Of a DNA stretch of 64,000 bases, positions 26,689 through 35,462 are shown piece by piece. The notes under the pieces were generated by a model. That model was not told the DNA's origin. It made no database searches and was given only the letters and a program-made list of their open reading frames with translations. The stretch comes from Thermohalobaculum sp039821125 (GTDB lineage Bacteria; Pseudomonadota; Alphaproteobacteria; Rhodobacterales; Rhodobacteraceae). Every line of letters starts with the position of its first letter. Within the stretch, counting starts at the first letter, position 1. Made by a program: the position numbers and the translations under genes. Location: assembly GCA_039821125.1 (NCBI GenBank), contig JBCBOR010000004.1, positions 74,691 through 138,690 of the forward strand, written 5' to 3'.

Positions 26689-27075
26689 TCAGACGCGGGA
26701 CGCACGCCCCGGTCGGAGAGCATAGTTGGACCACGCGGTCGCACAATGTTCGCTTTCGCCGCGCAGGGCCCCGCATGCGCTGTCGATCACAACAACCAGA
26801 AAAAACCACCCCGCCCGCGGCAGCATCCCGCGCGATGTGCGACGCGACCGGTGGCATCGCGCGGAGAATGTCATCTCAGGACAGCCGCCGGTCAGAAAGT
26901 TCAGGATCTGCGAGGCACGGAAGAGAACCGTAACCGTTACCTCCGCTGACCGGACGTCTTCGGGCAGGTCTTCGGTCATCAGCCGGGCGAGCGTGCGCTT
27001 CCATCCGGGGCGGACAGGACCGCCGCCCTGTGCATCGAACGCCACTTCCGCCGCATCAACGGGAAGTACTGCCAT
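26689..27075 (-). CDS. Small hypothetical protein
   Basis: Protein of 128 residues from ATG 27075, with AAGGTCGAGG ending 5 bases upstream. The central part (LNFLTGGCPEMTFSARCH) and the following aromatic-hydrophobic helix with a closing EHCATAW look like a conserved small alphaproteobacterial family, but I cannot name it. Coding is supported mainly by the ribosome site and this pattern. The stretch 26580-27313 otherwise holds nothing I can identify. Confidence 0.45.
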   Translation of the reverse strand: MAVLPVDAAEVAFDAQGGGPVRPGWKRTLARLMTEDLPEDVRSAEVTVTVLFRASQILNFLTGGCPEMTFSARCHRSRRTSRGMLPRAGWFFLVVVIDSACGALRGESEHCATAWSNYALRPGRASRV

Positions 27076-27313
27076 GCCTGCCTCGACCTTATCGCGGTTG
27101 TTCCACGTTCCGGTGGCCTGTGGATAACTCTGCCCATCGACACTTGGATTGCGGTGGGATGACAGTCCTGCGACATTTTCCGTGGTTACGTTGCAAATCG
27201 GCAATGACGGGCAGCGCGTCCCTTGAAACCTGCGCCAGGCCCTTGCCAAACCCTGCGCACGCAGTTAGGTAAGAGGCTTCTCAGGATCTTATCGTTTGGA
27301 TGGAGCGCCGCAG

Positions 27314-27673
27314 ATGGCTCGCGTGACTGTTGAAGACTGTATCGACAAGGTGCCGAACCGTTTCGATCTGGTGATGCTTGCGGCGCACCGGGCACGGACA
27401 ATCTCGTCGGGCGCGCCGATCACGATCGAGCGCGACAACGACAAGAACCCGATCGTTGCCTTGCGCGAGATCGAGGAAGAGACGTTGACCCCTGAGGTTC
27501 TGCTCGAAGAAGCGATCGAGAGCCATCAGCGGCATATCGAGGTTGACGAGCCGGAAGAAGACAACATGGCCCTGCTGATGTCTGGCGGCCCGGAAGCGCC
27601 TTCACAGCCTGCGTCAGATGACCTCGACGAGGAAAAGCTGCTCCGCGCGCTCATGGCCGAGCAGGGCAAGTAA
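27314..27673 (+). CDS. rpoZ: RNA polymerase omega subunit
   Basis: Protein of 119 residues opening with MARVTVEDCIDKVPNRFDLV and containing LAAHRARTISSGAP, the conserved core of omega that clamps the beta' subunit. The C-terminal tail is acidic, as in other Rhodobacterales. ATG 27314 gives the standard N-terminus; an ATG six codons upstream is less likely. It precedes the (p)ppGpp synthetase gene by 45 bases, the classic rpoZ-spoT/rel arrangement. Confidence 0.95.
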   Translation: MARVTVEDCIDKVPNRFDLVMLAAHRARTISSGAPITIERDNDKNPIVALREIEEETLTPEVLLEEAIESHQRHIEVDEPEEDNMALLMSGGPEAPSQPASDDLDEEKLLRALMAEQGK

Positions 27674-27718
27674 CCGGCCCTGAACGGCGGCCGCCTGAAT
27701 GGCGGCAAGGAGGTCCCG

Positions 27719-29908
27719 GTGATCCGACAGTTCGAATTGGTCGAGCGGGTCCGGGATTACAATCCAGCCACCGATGAGGACATGCTCAACCGCGCCTATG
27801 TGTACGGCGCGAAGGTGCATGCGAATCAGAAGCGCGCAAACGGGGACCCCTATTTCGGGCATCCGTTGGAGGTCGCGTCGATCCTGACAGATCTGCGCCT
27901 TGATGATGCGTCGATCGTGACGGCTTTGCTGCATGACGCGATCGAGGACACCGAAGCGACGTATGTCGAGATCACCAAGCTCTTTGGCTCGGAGATTGCG
28001 GATCTGGTCAACGGCGTCACCAAGCTTACGCAGCTTGAACTGACATCGAAGGAATCCGCGCAGGCCGAGAACTTTCGCAAGCTGCTGCTCGCGATGTCCA
28101 AGGATGTCCGGGTCATTCTGGTCAAGCTCGCTGACCGGCTGCACAACATGCGCACCATCGGCAATCTGCGCGACGAGAAACGCCAGCGAATTGCCCGGGA
28201 GACGATGGAGATCTACGCTCCCCTCGCGGGACGCATGGGGATGCAGACCATCCGCGAGCAACTCGAGGATCTGAGTTTCGAGGTGTTGAACCCCGAAGCG
28301 CGGACCTCGATCATGCGCCGGTTCCTAAAGCTGCGCCGCGAGACGGGGGACCTGATCCCGGAAATCTCGGCGCAGATCCGGGCCTTCACCGACGAGGCAG
28401 AACTGGATGTAGTAATCGAGGGCCGGGAGAAGCGCCCCTACTCGGTCTGGCGCAAAATGGAGGAGAAGCAGACCGGGTTCTCCCAGCTTTCGGACATCTA
28501 CGCGTTCCGGATCATTTGCGCCGATGAGGCCGATTGCTACCGCGCGCTGGGCGCTGTGCATCGCAAATGGCGCGCGGTGCCGGGGCGATTCAAGGATTAC
28601 ATCTCCAGCCCGAAGGCCAACGGGTACAGGTCGCTGCATACGACGGTCTATTCATCTTCGGCCACACGGGTCGAGATCCAGATCCGAACCGAAAAGATGC
28701 ACGCTGTCGCCGAGACGGGGGTGGCGGCGCACTGGGCCTACAAGGATGGCGAGCGGGCCGAGAACCCGTTTGCGGTTGATCCCTACACCTGGCTGCGGGA
28801 CCTGGTCGCGCGGCTGGAGAAGGGTGACGAGCCGCAGGAGTTTCTGGAACACGTCAAGCTGGACATGTTCCATGATCAGGTTTTCTGCTTCACGCCCAAG
28901 GGCGATGTGATCGGACTGCCGCGCGGGGCAACGCCGATCGACTTTGCCTATGCGATCCACACCAAGGTCGGGAATCATTGCGCCGGTGCGCTGGTTGACG
29001 GACGCCGTGTGCCGCTCTGGACGCGGCTGCGCAACGGCCAGCAGATCGAGATCATCACGGCGCGCGGTCAGACACCGTCGCCGCATTGGGAGGATATCGC
29101 GCGAACGGGTCGTGCGAAGGCGGCGGTTCGGCGCGCTGTGCGCGGACGGATGCGGACCGAACAGATCTCGCTCGGCCGGGATCTCGCGACCCAGGGCTTT
29201 GCACGGGCCGGGCGGGATGCGGGCGACAAGGCGTTTGCCGTGGCCGCCGAACGGCTGGGTTATGACGATCCGGACACGATGCTCGCTGATCTGGCCCGCA
29301 GCGATGTGACGGTCGCGCAGATCATCGCTGCCGTTTATCCCTTGCAGCCCGAGGAAAACGAGCCGGTGCCGGAGAATTCCAACGCGATCAAGGTTCGTGG
29401 GATCCGGCGCAATCAGGCGACGCAGTTCTGTGATTGCTGCTGGCCGATACCGGGCGACAGAATCATGGGCGTCGCCCGGCGCAGCGGTATGGTGGTCCAT
29501 GCCATATTTTGCCCGATGCTCGAGAAGTTCGAGGACGATCTCGACCGCTGGCACGATCTTTCGTGGGACGAGGACGCCGCGAAGTACGCGCATAATGTCG
29601 CACGGATCGAACTGACCTTGGCCAATCAGCCCGGTGCGATGGGCCAGGTGTGCACGTTGGTTGGCGAGCAACGGGCCAACATCGACAATCTTGCGATCAC
29701 CACACGAAAGCCCGATTTCTTCCTCATGACCATGGATCTGGAAGTCAGAGACACTAAACACTTGAGTGATATCCTCAGTGCTCTCAAGGCTCAGAGTTTC
29801 GTGAACCATGTTGCCCGCGCTATGAAACCGCTCCTATCTCAACGTGAGCAGGGCGATCCCGGCGATGGCAGACCGCCGATGGGCGCGCTCTCGGAGATGA
29901 GGCACTAG
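27719..29908 (+). CDS. rel: Bifunctional (p)ppGpp synthetase/hydrolase (RelA/SpoT family)
   Basis: Protein of 729 residues controlling the stringent response. HD hydrolase domain (about 30-180): FGHPLEVA, LLHDAIEDT and the RLHNMRT region. Synthetase domain (about 230-360): the SDIYAFRIIC strand and KDYISSPKANGYRSLHT. TGS domain (about 390-450), helical region and a C-terminal ACT domain (about 640-715, IELTLANQPGAMGQV). Since hydrolase motifs are intact, it should both make and degrade the alarmone. GTG start at 27719 follows a perfect AAGGAGG. It is the first large gene of the operon running to recO. Confidence 0.95.
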   Translation: MIRQFELVERVRDYNPATDEDMLNRAYVYGAKVHANQKRANGDPYFGHPLEVASILTDLRLDDASIVTALLHDAIEDTEATYVEITKLFGSEIADLVNGVTKLTQLELTSKESAQAENFRKLLLAMSKDVRVILVKLADRLHNMRTIGNLRDEKRQRIARETMEIYAPLAGRMGMQTIREQLEDLSFEVLNPEARTSIMRRFLKLRRETGDLIPEISAQIRAFTDEAELDVVIEGREKRPYSVWRKMEEKQTGFSQLSDIYAFRIICADEADCYRALGAVHRKWRAVPGRFKDYISSPKANGYRSLHTTVYSSSATRVEIQIRTEKMHAVAETGVAAHWAYKDGERAENPFAVDPYTWLRDLVARLEKGDEPQEFLEHVKLDMFHDQVFCFTPKGDVIGLPRGATPIDFAYAIHTKVGNHCAGALVDGRRVPLWTRLRNGQQIEIITARGQTPSPHWEDIARTGRAKAAVRRAVRGRMRTEQISLGRDLATQGFARAGRDAGDKAFAVAAERLGYDDPDTMLADLARSDVTVAQIIAAVYPLQPEENEPVPENSNAIKVRGIRRNQATQFCDCCWPIPGDRIMGVARRSGMVVHAIFCPMLEKFEDDLDRWHDLSWDEDAAKYAHNVARIELTLANQPGAMGQVCTLVGEQRANIDNLAITTRKPDFFLMTMDLEVRDTKHLSDILSALKAQSFVNHVARAMKPLLSQREQGDPGDGRPPMGALSEMRH

Positions 29909-29957
29909 ATCCGGTCCTGCGGCTGGGGTGAGAGAGAAACGCGGAATACAGACGGAA

Positions 29958-30623
29958 ATGATCTTCAAGAGGCGCGATAGAGCATCGTTCTGGAACCGCG
30001 TGCGCGAGTTCTTTGCGCCGCGCAAGGGCTTCTGGCGAGGCATGGACTATATCGGCAAGCGCATGCGCCGCCTGCCGGACAGCCCCCACCGGATCGCGCT
30101 TGGGTTTGCCTGCGGTGCGTTCGCGTCGTTCACGCCCTTTTTCACGCTGCACTTCTTTCTCGCTGCCGCACTGGCCTGGTGCGTGCGTGGCAACATCCTG
30201 GCATCGCTGTTCGGAACCATTGTCGGCAATCCGCTGACCTTCCCGGTGATCTCGGCGGTTTCGCTCTATCTTGGGCGCTGGATCATGGGGCGGAACGGCG
30301 ACGGCTCGGATTTCGAGGCGATCACCGCGGCCTTTGCCGAGGCGTTCAACTCGATCTGGGGTACGATGAAAAGCTGGTTCGGCTATGGGCCGAGCATGCT
30401 CGATGGGTTTCTGGTCTTCCTCGACGATGTGTTTCTGCCCTACCTCATCGGCGGGATCATTCCGGGCCTGATCGCCGGTGCGATCTTTTATGTGATTATC
30501 GGCCCGCTTGTGGCAGCCTATCAGGTGCGGCGGCGTAAAAAGCTGGACGAGATCCAGGCAAAGCAGCGCCGCAGCGTGGATGATGAACTGGCGGCCTATG
30601 CCGTGCCGGAAGGCAACGACTGA
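29958..30623 (+). CDS. DUF2062 domain-containing membrane protein
   Basis: Protein of 221 residues with a basic N-terminus, then the DUF2062 core PHRIALGFACGAFASFTPFF and NILASLFGTIVGNPLTFP, and about three membrane helices. DUF2062 proteins are inner-membrane and of unknown biochemical function. ATG 29958 is chosen over 29928 because conserved sequence begins soon after it. It sits between rel and pdxJ, an order typical of Rhodobacterales. Confidence 0.83.
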   Translation: MIFKRRDRASFWNRVREFFAPRKGFWRGMDYIGKRMRRLPDSPHRIALGFACGAFASFTPFFTLHFFLAAALAWCVRGNILASLFGTIVGNPLTFPVISAVSLYLGRWIMGRNGDGSDFEAITAAFAEAFNSIWGTMKSWFGYGPSMLDGFLVFLDDVFLPYLIGGIIPGLIAGAIFYVIIGPLVAAYQVRRRKKLDEIQAKQRRSVDDELAAYAVPEGND

Positions 30624-30648
30624 GGCCGCCGCGACAAAGGCGGTAGGG

Positions 30649-31440
30649 ATGATGGGCGAGGCAACGCGGTCTCCGGTCGGGCCTCTTCGGCTGGGTGTGA
30701 ACATCGACCATGTGGCGACGATCCGGAATGCGCGGGGCGGCGGGCTACCCGACCCGGTGCGCGCGGCGAAACTGGCCGAACAAGCCGGGGCCGACGGCAT
30801 CACGGCGCATCTGCGCGAGGATCGCCGGCACATCACCGATGCGGATATCGACACGCTGATGCAGGATCTCACCCTGCCGCTGAACTTCGAGATGGCCGCG
30901 ACCGACGAGATGCAGGCGATTGCCCTGCGCCACAAGCCGCACGCCGTGTGCATTGTGCCCGAACGCCGTGAGGAACGGACCACCGAAGGCGGCCTCGAAG
31001 TCGCGCGCGAGGAGAACCGGCTCGCCCATTTCATCGCGCCTTTGCGGGACGCGGGATGCCGCGTGTCGATTTTCATCGCCGCGGATGCCAAGCAGATCGA
31101 AGCGGCGCACCGGATTGGCGCGCCGGTGATCGAACTCCACACCGGCGCCTACTGCGACGCCCATGCCGAGGGGCGCTTTGACGAACGCGATGCCGAGTTG
31201 GAGCGCCTGCGCGAAATGGCGGCCTTCGCCTACGATCTTGGCCTCGAGGTGCATGCTGGCCACGGATTGACCTTCGACACGGTTGCCCCTGTGGCGGCCT
31301 TCCCGGAGGTTCTCGAGCTGAACATCGGCCATTTTCTGATCGGGGAGGCGATCTTCTCCGGTCTCGACAGCGCGATCCGGCGGATGCGCGAGTTGATGGA
31401 CAGGGCCCGGCGTGACGCGTTCGGCGAGGGCGCAGCGTGA
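30649..31440 (+). CDS. pdxJ: Pyridoxine 5'-phosphate synthase
   Basis: TIM-barrel enzyme of 263 residues condensing 1-deoxyxylulose 5-phosphate with 3-amino-2-oxopropyl phosphate to make vitamin B6. Conserved: LGVNIDHVATIRNARGG (catalytic His), ITAHLREDRRHITD, CIVPERREERTTEGGL, and HAGHGLTFDTV near the C-terminus. Two adjacent ATGs (30649, 30652) follow GGCGGTAGGG; I give the first. Its stop overlaps the following LysE-family gene by four bases. Confidence 0.94.
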   Translation: MMGEATRSPVGPLRLGVNIDHVATIRNARGGGLPDPVRAAKLAEQAGADGITAHLREDRRHITDADIDTLMQDLTLPLNFEMAATDEMQAIALRHKPHAVCIVPERREERTTEGGLEVAREENRLAHFIAPLRDAGCRVSIFIAADAKQIEAAHRIGAPVIELHTGAYCDAHAEGRFDERDAELERLREMAAFAYDLGLEVHAGHGLTFDTVAPVAAFPEVLELNIGHFLIGEAIFSGLDSAIRRMRELMDRARRDAFGEGAA

Positions 31441-32060
31441 CCGATCTCGCCGCCTATGCGACCATCGCGGCCGCCTTTTTCGTGATCGCCGTCTCGCCGG
31501 GCCCCGCCAACATTGCCAACGCCGTCGTCGCCATGAACCATGGACGTGTCGCAAGCTTGAGGTTTTCGCTCGGCCTGACCGCGGGTATTGGCGTCTGGGG
31601 CCTGGTCGCTGCGACCGGTCTCGGTGCTGTGCTCCAAGGTTCGGTCTACGTGCTCTCGGCCCTAAAGGTGCTTGGCGGTCTCTATCTGCTCTGGCTTGCT
31701 TGGCAGTCCGGAAGGCGCGCCGCCATGCCTGGTGCGGTGCCGGACATCCAGATCAGCACCGGGCGCTGGTTCTGGCGCGGTGTGATCCTCAACCTCTCCA
31801 ATCCAAAGACAGTGATTGCCTGGATGGCAGCGCTGGCTGTGGGGCTTGATGCAGGCGCAACGTTTGCCTCGGTCTTCCTTGGCTTTGCGGTTTGCCTTGC
31901 CGTCGCGCTGGCGGTGAACATCGGCTACATGCTGGTGTTCTCACGCTCCGCGATGATGCAGGCCTATGCGCGCGTGCGCCGCTGGGTTGATGGTGTTGTC
32001 GCCGGACTGTTCGCCATTGCGGGGCTGGGCCTGATCCGGTCAGCTCTCGCGAAGTCATGA
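31437..32060 (+). CDS. LysE family translocator (copy 1)
   Basis: Protein of 207 residues with about six helices; family marks are the opening VSPGPANIANAVVAMNHG and the KVLGGLYLLWLAW helix followed by FWRGVILNLSNPKTVIAW. Members export amino acids or homoserine lactones; the substrate is unknown. The next gene encodes a second LysE protein and starts within its stop codon, so the two may have arisen by duplication or act as a heteromeric pair. They share segment order but differ considerably. Confidence 0.88.
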   Translation: MTDLAAYATIAAAFFVIAVSPGPANIANAVVAMNHGRVASLRFSLGLTAGIGVWGLVAATGLGAVLQGSVYVLSALKVLGGLYLLWLAWQSGRRAAMPGAVPDIQISTGRWFWRGVILNLSNPKTVIAWMAALAVGLDAGATFASVFLGFAVCLAVALAVNIGYMLVFSRSAMMQAYARVRRWVDGVVAGLFAIAGLGLIRSALAKS

Positions 32061-32695
32061 CCGGCCTCGAGGCAGCAACCTTTCTCGCGCCTCTGTTGGC
32101 GTTCTTCATTGCCGCGGCGTCGCCAGGTCCGGCAACCTTGGCCGTCGCGGCCACATCCATGGCGCAAGGGCGCGCGGCCGGACTTTTGCTTGGGATCGGA
32201 CTGTCGGTCGGATTGATCTTCTGGGGGACTTTGACGGCCGCCGGCCTGGGCGCGCTGATCGTGGCCTGGGCGCCGGCCTTGCTGGTGCTGAAGATCGCTG
32301 GCGGCCTATACCTGCTCTATCTCGCCTGGATCTCGGCCCGGAGCGCCCTGCGGACCGAACCGCTGGATGATATGACGCAACGGACGGTCAAGGCCCGCAA
32401 TCTGGTCTGGCGCGGGATCGCGCTCAACCTGATGAACCCGAAAGCCGTGCTGGCCTGGGCGGCGGTTATCGCAGTGGGCCTGCCAAGCACCGAGGCCTCG
32501 GGATATCTCGTGACTGTGGTTGCGCTCTGCGCTGTCCTGTCCGTGGTGATCTATGGCACCTATGCTGTCCTGTTTTCTGTCGGGCCGGTGCGCATGGCCT
32601 ATGCACGGGGACGCCGGATCTGCGAGGCGCTGTTCGCGCTCGGCTTCGCGGCGGCAGGCCTGCGCCTGATGTTCTGGCGGGCCGGTCCCGCATGA
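32057..32695 (+). CDS. LysE family translocator (copy 2)
   Basis: Protein of 212 residues, six predicted helices, with AASPGPATLAVAATSMAQG at the start, LKIAGGLYLLYLAWISARS in the middle and VWRGIALNLMNPKAVLAW thereafter. This is the same segment order as the protein encoded just upstream, showing common descent. It overlaps its neighbours on both sides by four bases. It probably exports small amino compounds. Confidence 0.88.
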   Translation: MTGLEAATFLAPLLAFFIAAASPGPATLAVAATSMAQGRAAGLLLGIGLSVGLIFWGTLTAAGLGALIVAWAPALLVLKIAGGLYLLYLAWISARSALRTEPLDDMTQRTVKARNLVWRGIALNLMNPKAVLAWAAVIAVGLPSTEASGYLVTVVALCAVLSVVIYGTYAVLFSVGPVRMAYARGRRICEALFALGFAAAGLRLMFWRAGPA

Positions 32696-33123
32696 TCATC
32701 GGCATCGGATCGGATCTGGCTGATATCCGTCGGATCACGAAGACGCTCGACCGGTTCGGCAACCGGTTCGTCCAGCGTGTCTTCACCGACATCGAACAGG
32801 CGAAGTCGGACAAGCGACGTCATCGGGCGGCGTCCTACGCCAAGCGCTGGGCGGCGAAGGAGGCCTGTTCCAAGGCGCTCGGGACCGGTCTGCGCATGGG
32901 GGTGGCCTGGCGTGAGATGGGTGTCGTCAATCTCCCCTCGGGCCAACCGACCATGCACCTGACAGGCGGTGCTGCCGAGCGTTTGGCGGCGATGATTCCG
33001 CCGGGAATGCAGCCACGGATCCATGTGACCATCACCGATGATGACCCGTATGCTCAGGCCTTCGTGGTGATCGAGGCGGTGTCGCTCGACACGCCATATG
33101 TCGCCGCGCCGCCGCAGACCTGA
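32692..33123 (+). CDS. acpS: Holo-[acyl-carrier-protein] synthase
   Basis: Protein of 143 residues transferring 4'-phosphopantetheine from CoA to acyl carrier protein. Conserved: the opening IIGIGSDLADIRRI (Mg-binding Asp), FTDIEQAK, AKRWAAKEACSKALGTG (Glu/Lys of the active site) and HVTITDDDPYAQAFVVIEA. Length is normal. Overlapping starts and stops place it in the pdxJ-to-recO operon, directly upstream of lepB. Confidence 0.95.
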   Translation: MIIGIGSDLADIRRITKTLDRFGNRFVQRVFTDIEQAKSDKRRHRAASYAKRWAAKEACSKALGTGLRMGVAWREMGVVNLPSGQPTMHLTGGAAERLAAMIPPGMQPRIHVTITDDDPYAQAFVVIEAVSLDTPYVAAPPQT

Positions 33124-33206
33124 CCAGGCTGGTCATCCCCACGGCCATTGACACTGACAGGCGCGATAGGCACATAGCCCCGCATTGAATTGTCGAGCGA
33201 GACCCC

Positions 33207-34067
33207 ATGGCCAAAGCTGCGCGTGCGAAGAAGAAAGAGGGGTTTTGGGAAACCCTGAAGACAGTGTTCTGGGCCCTGGTCATCGCAATGGCGTTCCGGT
33301 CGGTACTGTATCAGCCGTTCTCGATCCCCTCGGGGTCGATGAAGCCGACGCTGCTGGTGGGAGACTATCTCTTCGTCTCGAAGTTCGCTTACGGCTACTC
33401 GCGCTACTCGCTGCCGTTCTCGCCGGATTGGTTCGATGGACGGATCTGGGGCGCGATGCCCGAGCGCGGTGATGTCGTTGTCTTCAAGAAACCCGGTCAG
33501 GACGCCTGTACCGAGGGACCGATCGATCTGGCGGTCCGTCTTGGCAAGACGCTTCTCGGAGAACGGGTGATCAACCCGAACGACTGCATCGACTACATCA
33601 AGAGAGTGATCGGACTGCCGGGCGATCAGGTCCAGATGATCGACGGTGTGCTCCACATCAACGGGCAGCGCGTCGGCATGACCCGCGCACCGAACTTCGT
33701 CGAACCCAAATCACTGGATGGCGAATATCGGATGCTCGAGACCTGTCTCAACGACCCGGTGCCGCAAAACGGGGCGTGCGAGTTCGAGCACTGGATCGAG
33801 GAACTGCCCGGCGGGCGCAAGCACTCGATCCTGAACCTTGCCAACACGCGGCAGGACAACACCGAGGTGATCACGGTCAAGGAGGGGCACATCCTGTTCC
33901 TTGGCGACAATCGGGACAATTCCGTCGATGGGCGATCCACCTCGGTCGGGCAGGTCCCGTTCGAGAACCTGATCGGGCGTGCCGACATGATCGCGATCTC
34001 CTCGGCAGGGGCATTCTACGAGCTTTGGAAGTGGCGCGGTTCGCGCTTCTTCAAGTCGATTGAGTAG
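33207..34067 (+). CDS. lepB: Signal peptidase I (first copy)
   Basis: Serine-lysine protease of 286 residues that removes signal peptides at the periplasmic face of the inner membrane. One N-terminal anchor (about 18-36); catalytic Ser44 in PSGSMKPTLL and Lys132 in IKRVIGLPGD; box E GDNRDNSVDGR near residue 233. Compared with the neighbour it carries about 30 extra residues (97-127) just before the lysine, with Cys101 and Cys127 that could bond. Basic N-terminus (MAKAARAKKKEG). Follows acpS by 83 bases. Confidence 0.94.
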   Translation: MAKAARAKKKEGFWETLKTVFWALVIAMAFRSVLYQPFSIPSGSMKPTLLVGDYLFVSKFAYGYSRYSLPFSPDWFDGRIWGAMPERGDVVVFKKPGQDACTEGPIDLAVRLGKTLLGERVINPNDCIDYIKRVIGLPGDQVQMIDGVLHINGQRVGMTRAPNFVEPKSLDGEYRMLETCLNDPVPQNGACEFEHWIEELPGGRKHSILNLANTRQDNTEVITVKEGHILFLGDNRDNSVDGRSTSVGQVPFENLIGRADMIAISSAGAFYELWKWRGSRFFKSIE

Positions 34068-34779
34068 ACGGCCGAAAACCTACGCCCGAATGGCACTCTA
34101 CGGCTTGTTGTGGCTGGTTTTGCTGACGCCTGGGTTGCTCTTTCTGGGACCCCGTGCTGCCATGCTGGTAAGCGGTGGGCACGCATTTTCGATGCCGTCG
34201 GGGTCCATGAAGCCCAGCCTGTTGACGGGCGATACGTTTTTGGCCCTCGCGGTCGACCAGAACGAGTTACCTGAGCGCGGTGCGGTGGTCGTGTTCCAGC
34301 ATCCCCGTCGCGATATCGAGTATGTCAAACGTCTGATCGGGCTGCCCGGCGAGACGATCCAGATTGTGGATGGTGTCCTCCAGATTAACGGCGAGGCCGT
34401 TGTCCGCGATCGTGCTGAAAACTACACCGAGCCGAAGTCACCGGACGGTGAGTGGTGGCAGTTCAGGACCTGTCTCAACGACCCTGTGCCTGACAGTGGG
34501 CCGTGCGAGTTCGAGCACTGGACCGAGACGCTGCCCGGTGGCCATCAGCACTCTGCGCTGAACCTCGCCGAGACGCGGCTGGACAATACCCAAGCGGTCG
34601 AGATCCCCGACGACCACGTCTTCGTGATGGGCGACAACAGGGATAACTCGATTGACAGCAGGACCTCGTCTCTTGGCCTCGTGCCGGTCGCGAACATCAA
34701 GTATCGCGCGTGGGTCGTGCAGTGGTCTTTTGACAACTGGACACCGCGTTGGGACCGCTTCTTCAAGCGGGTGCAGTGA
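34060..34779 (+). CDS. Signal peptidase I (second copy)
   Basis: Paralogue of 239 residues with intact catalytic Ser49 (MPSGSMKPSLL) and Lys90 (VKRLIGLPGE) and box E MGDNRDNSID. One N-terminal membrane helix (about 12-30). The TTG start at 34060 overlaps the lepB stop by eight bases; an ATG at 34090 is a weaker alternative. Shared blocks outside the active site (EPKS, CLNDPVP, CEFEHW, LPGG, LNLA, LDNT) show tandem duplication of lepB. It overlaps rnc by one base. It may serve a subset of preproteins. Confidence 0.92.
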   Translation: MSRRPKTYARMALYGLLWLVLLTPGLLFLGPRAAMLVSGGHAFSMPSGSMKPSLLTGDTFLALAVDQNELPERGAVVVFQHPRRDIEYVKRLIGLPGETIQIVDGVLQINGEAVVRDRAENYTEPKSPDGEWWQFRTCLNDPVPDSGPCEFEHWTETLPGGHQHSALNLAETRLDNTQAVEIPDDHVFVMGDNRDNSIDSRTSSLGLVPVANIKYRAWVVQWSFDNWTPRWDRFFKRVQ

Positions 34780-35462
34780 TGCGACGGATCCCACTCGACC
34801 CGCTGATGGGGGTGATCGGTCACCGGTTTGCCGATCCCGCGCTTCTGACCCAGGCGGTGACGCATCCCTCGGCCAGTTCGCCATCCCGGCCTGACAATCA
34901 GCGGTTTGAATTTCTTGGTGACCGTGTGCTGGGGCTGATCGTATCGGAAGCCTTGCTGACGAGCTTTCCCGACGCGCCGGAGGGGGATCTTGCCCCGCGC
35001 TTCAACGCTTTGGTCCGCCGGGAGACGCTGGCCGAGGTGGCGGCCGAGATCGACCTCGGCACCTATCTGATGCTGGGCCGGTCCGAGAACATCTCGGGCG
35101 GGCGGCGCAAGGCCGCGATTCTGGCCGATGCGATGGAAGCCGTGATTGCGGCGCTTTATCTGGATGGCGGGCTGGATGCAGCCAAGGCGTTCGTTCTGAG
35201 CCACTGGTCGCCGCGTCTGACCGAGGTGCATGCGACACCGCAGGACGCCAAGACCCGGGCGCAGGAATGGGCGCAGGCCCGTGGCCTCAGCCCACCCGAT
35301 TACCGCACGCTGGACCGGACCGGGCCGGACCATGCGCCAGTCTTTACCGTCGAGGCCCGGTTGACGAATGGAGCCTCCGCGATGGGCAAGGCGGGAACCA
35401 AGAAGCTGGCCGAACAACACGCAGCCGCCGCGTTGCTGGACACGGTGTCAGGCGATGACTGA
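34779..35462 (+). CDS. rnc: Ribonuclease III
   Basis: Protein of 227 residues cutting double-stranded RNA in rRNA and mRNA processing. The RNase III signature NQRFEFLGDRVLGLIVSEAL (acidic Mg ligands) lies near residue 43-60, followed by a second acidic site (LADAMEAVIAALYLDGG); the C-terminal dsRNA-binding domain (about 155-225) ends with the AEQHAAAALLDTV helix. Start ATG 34779 overlaps the lepB2 stop; its stop overlaps era. rnc-era coupling is a classical arrangement. Confidence 0.95.
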   Translation: MRRIPLDPLMGVIGHRFADPALLTQAVTHPSASSPSRPDNQRFEFLGDRVLGLIVSEALLTSFPDAPEGDLAPRFNALVRRETLAEVAAEIDLGTYLMLGRSENISGGRRKAAILADAMEAVIAALYLDGGLDAAKAFVLSHWSPRLTEVHATPQDAKTRAQEWAQARGLSPPDYRTLDRTGPDHAPVFTVEARLTNGASAMGKAGTKKLAEQHAAAALLDTVSGDD

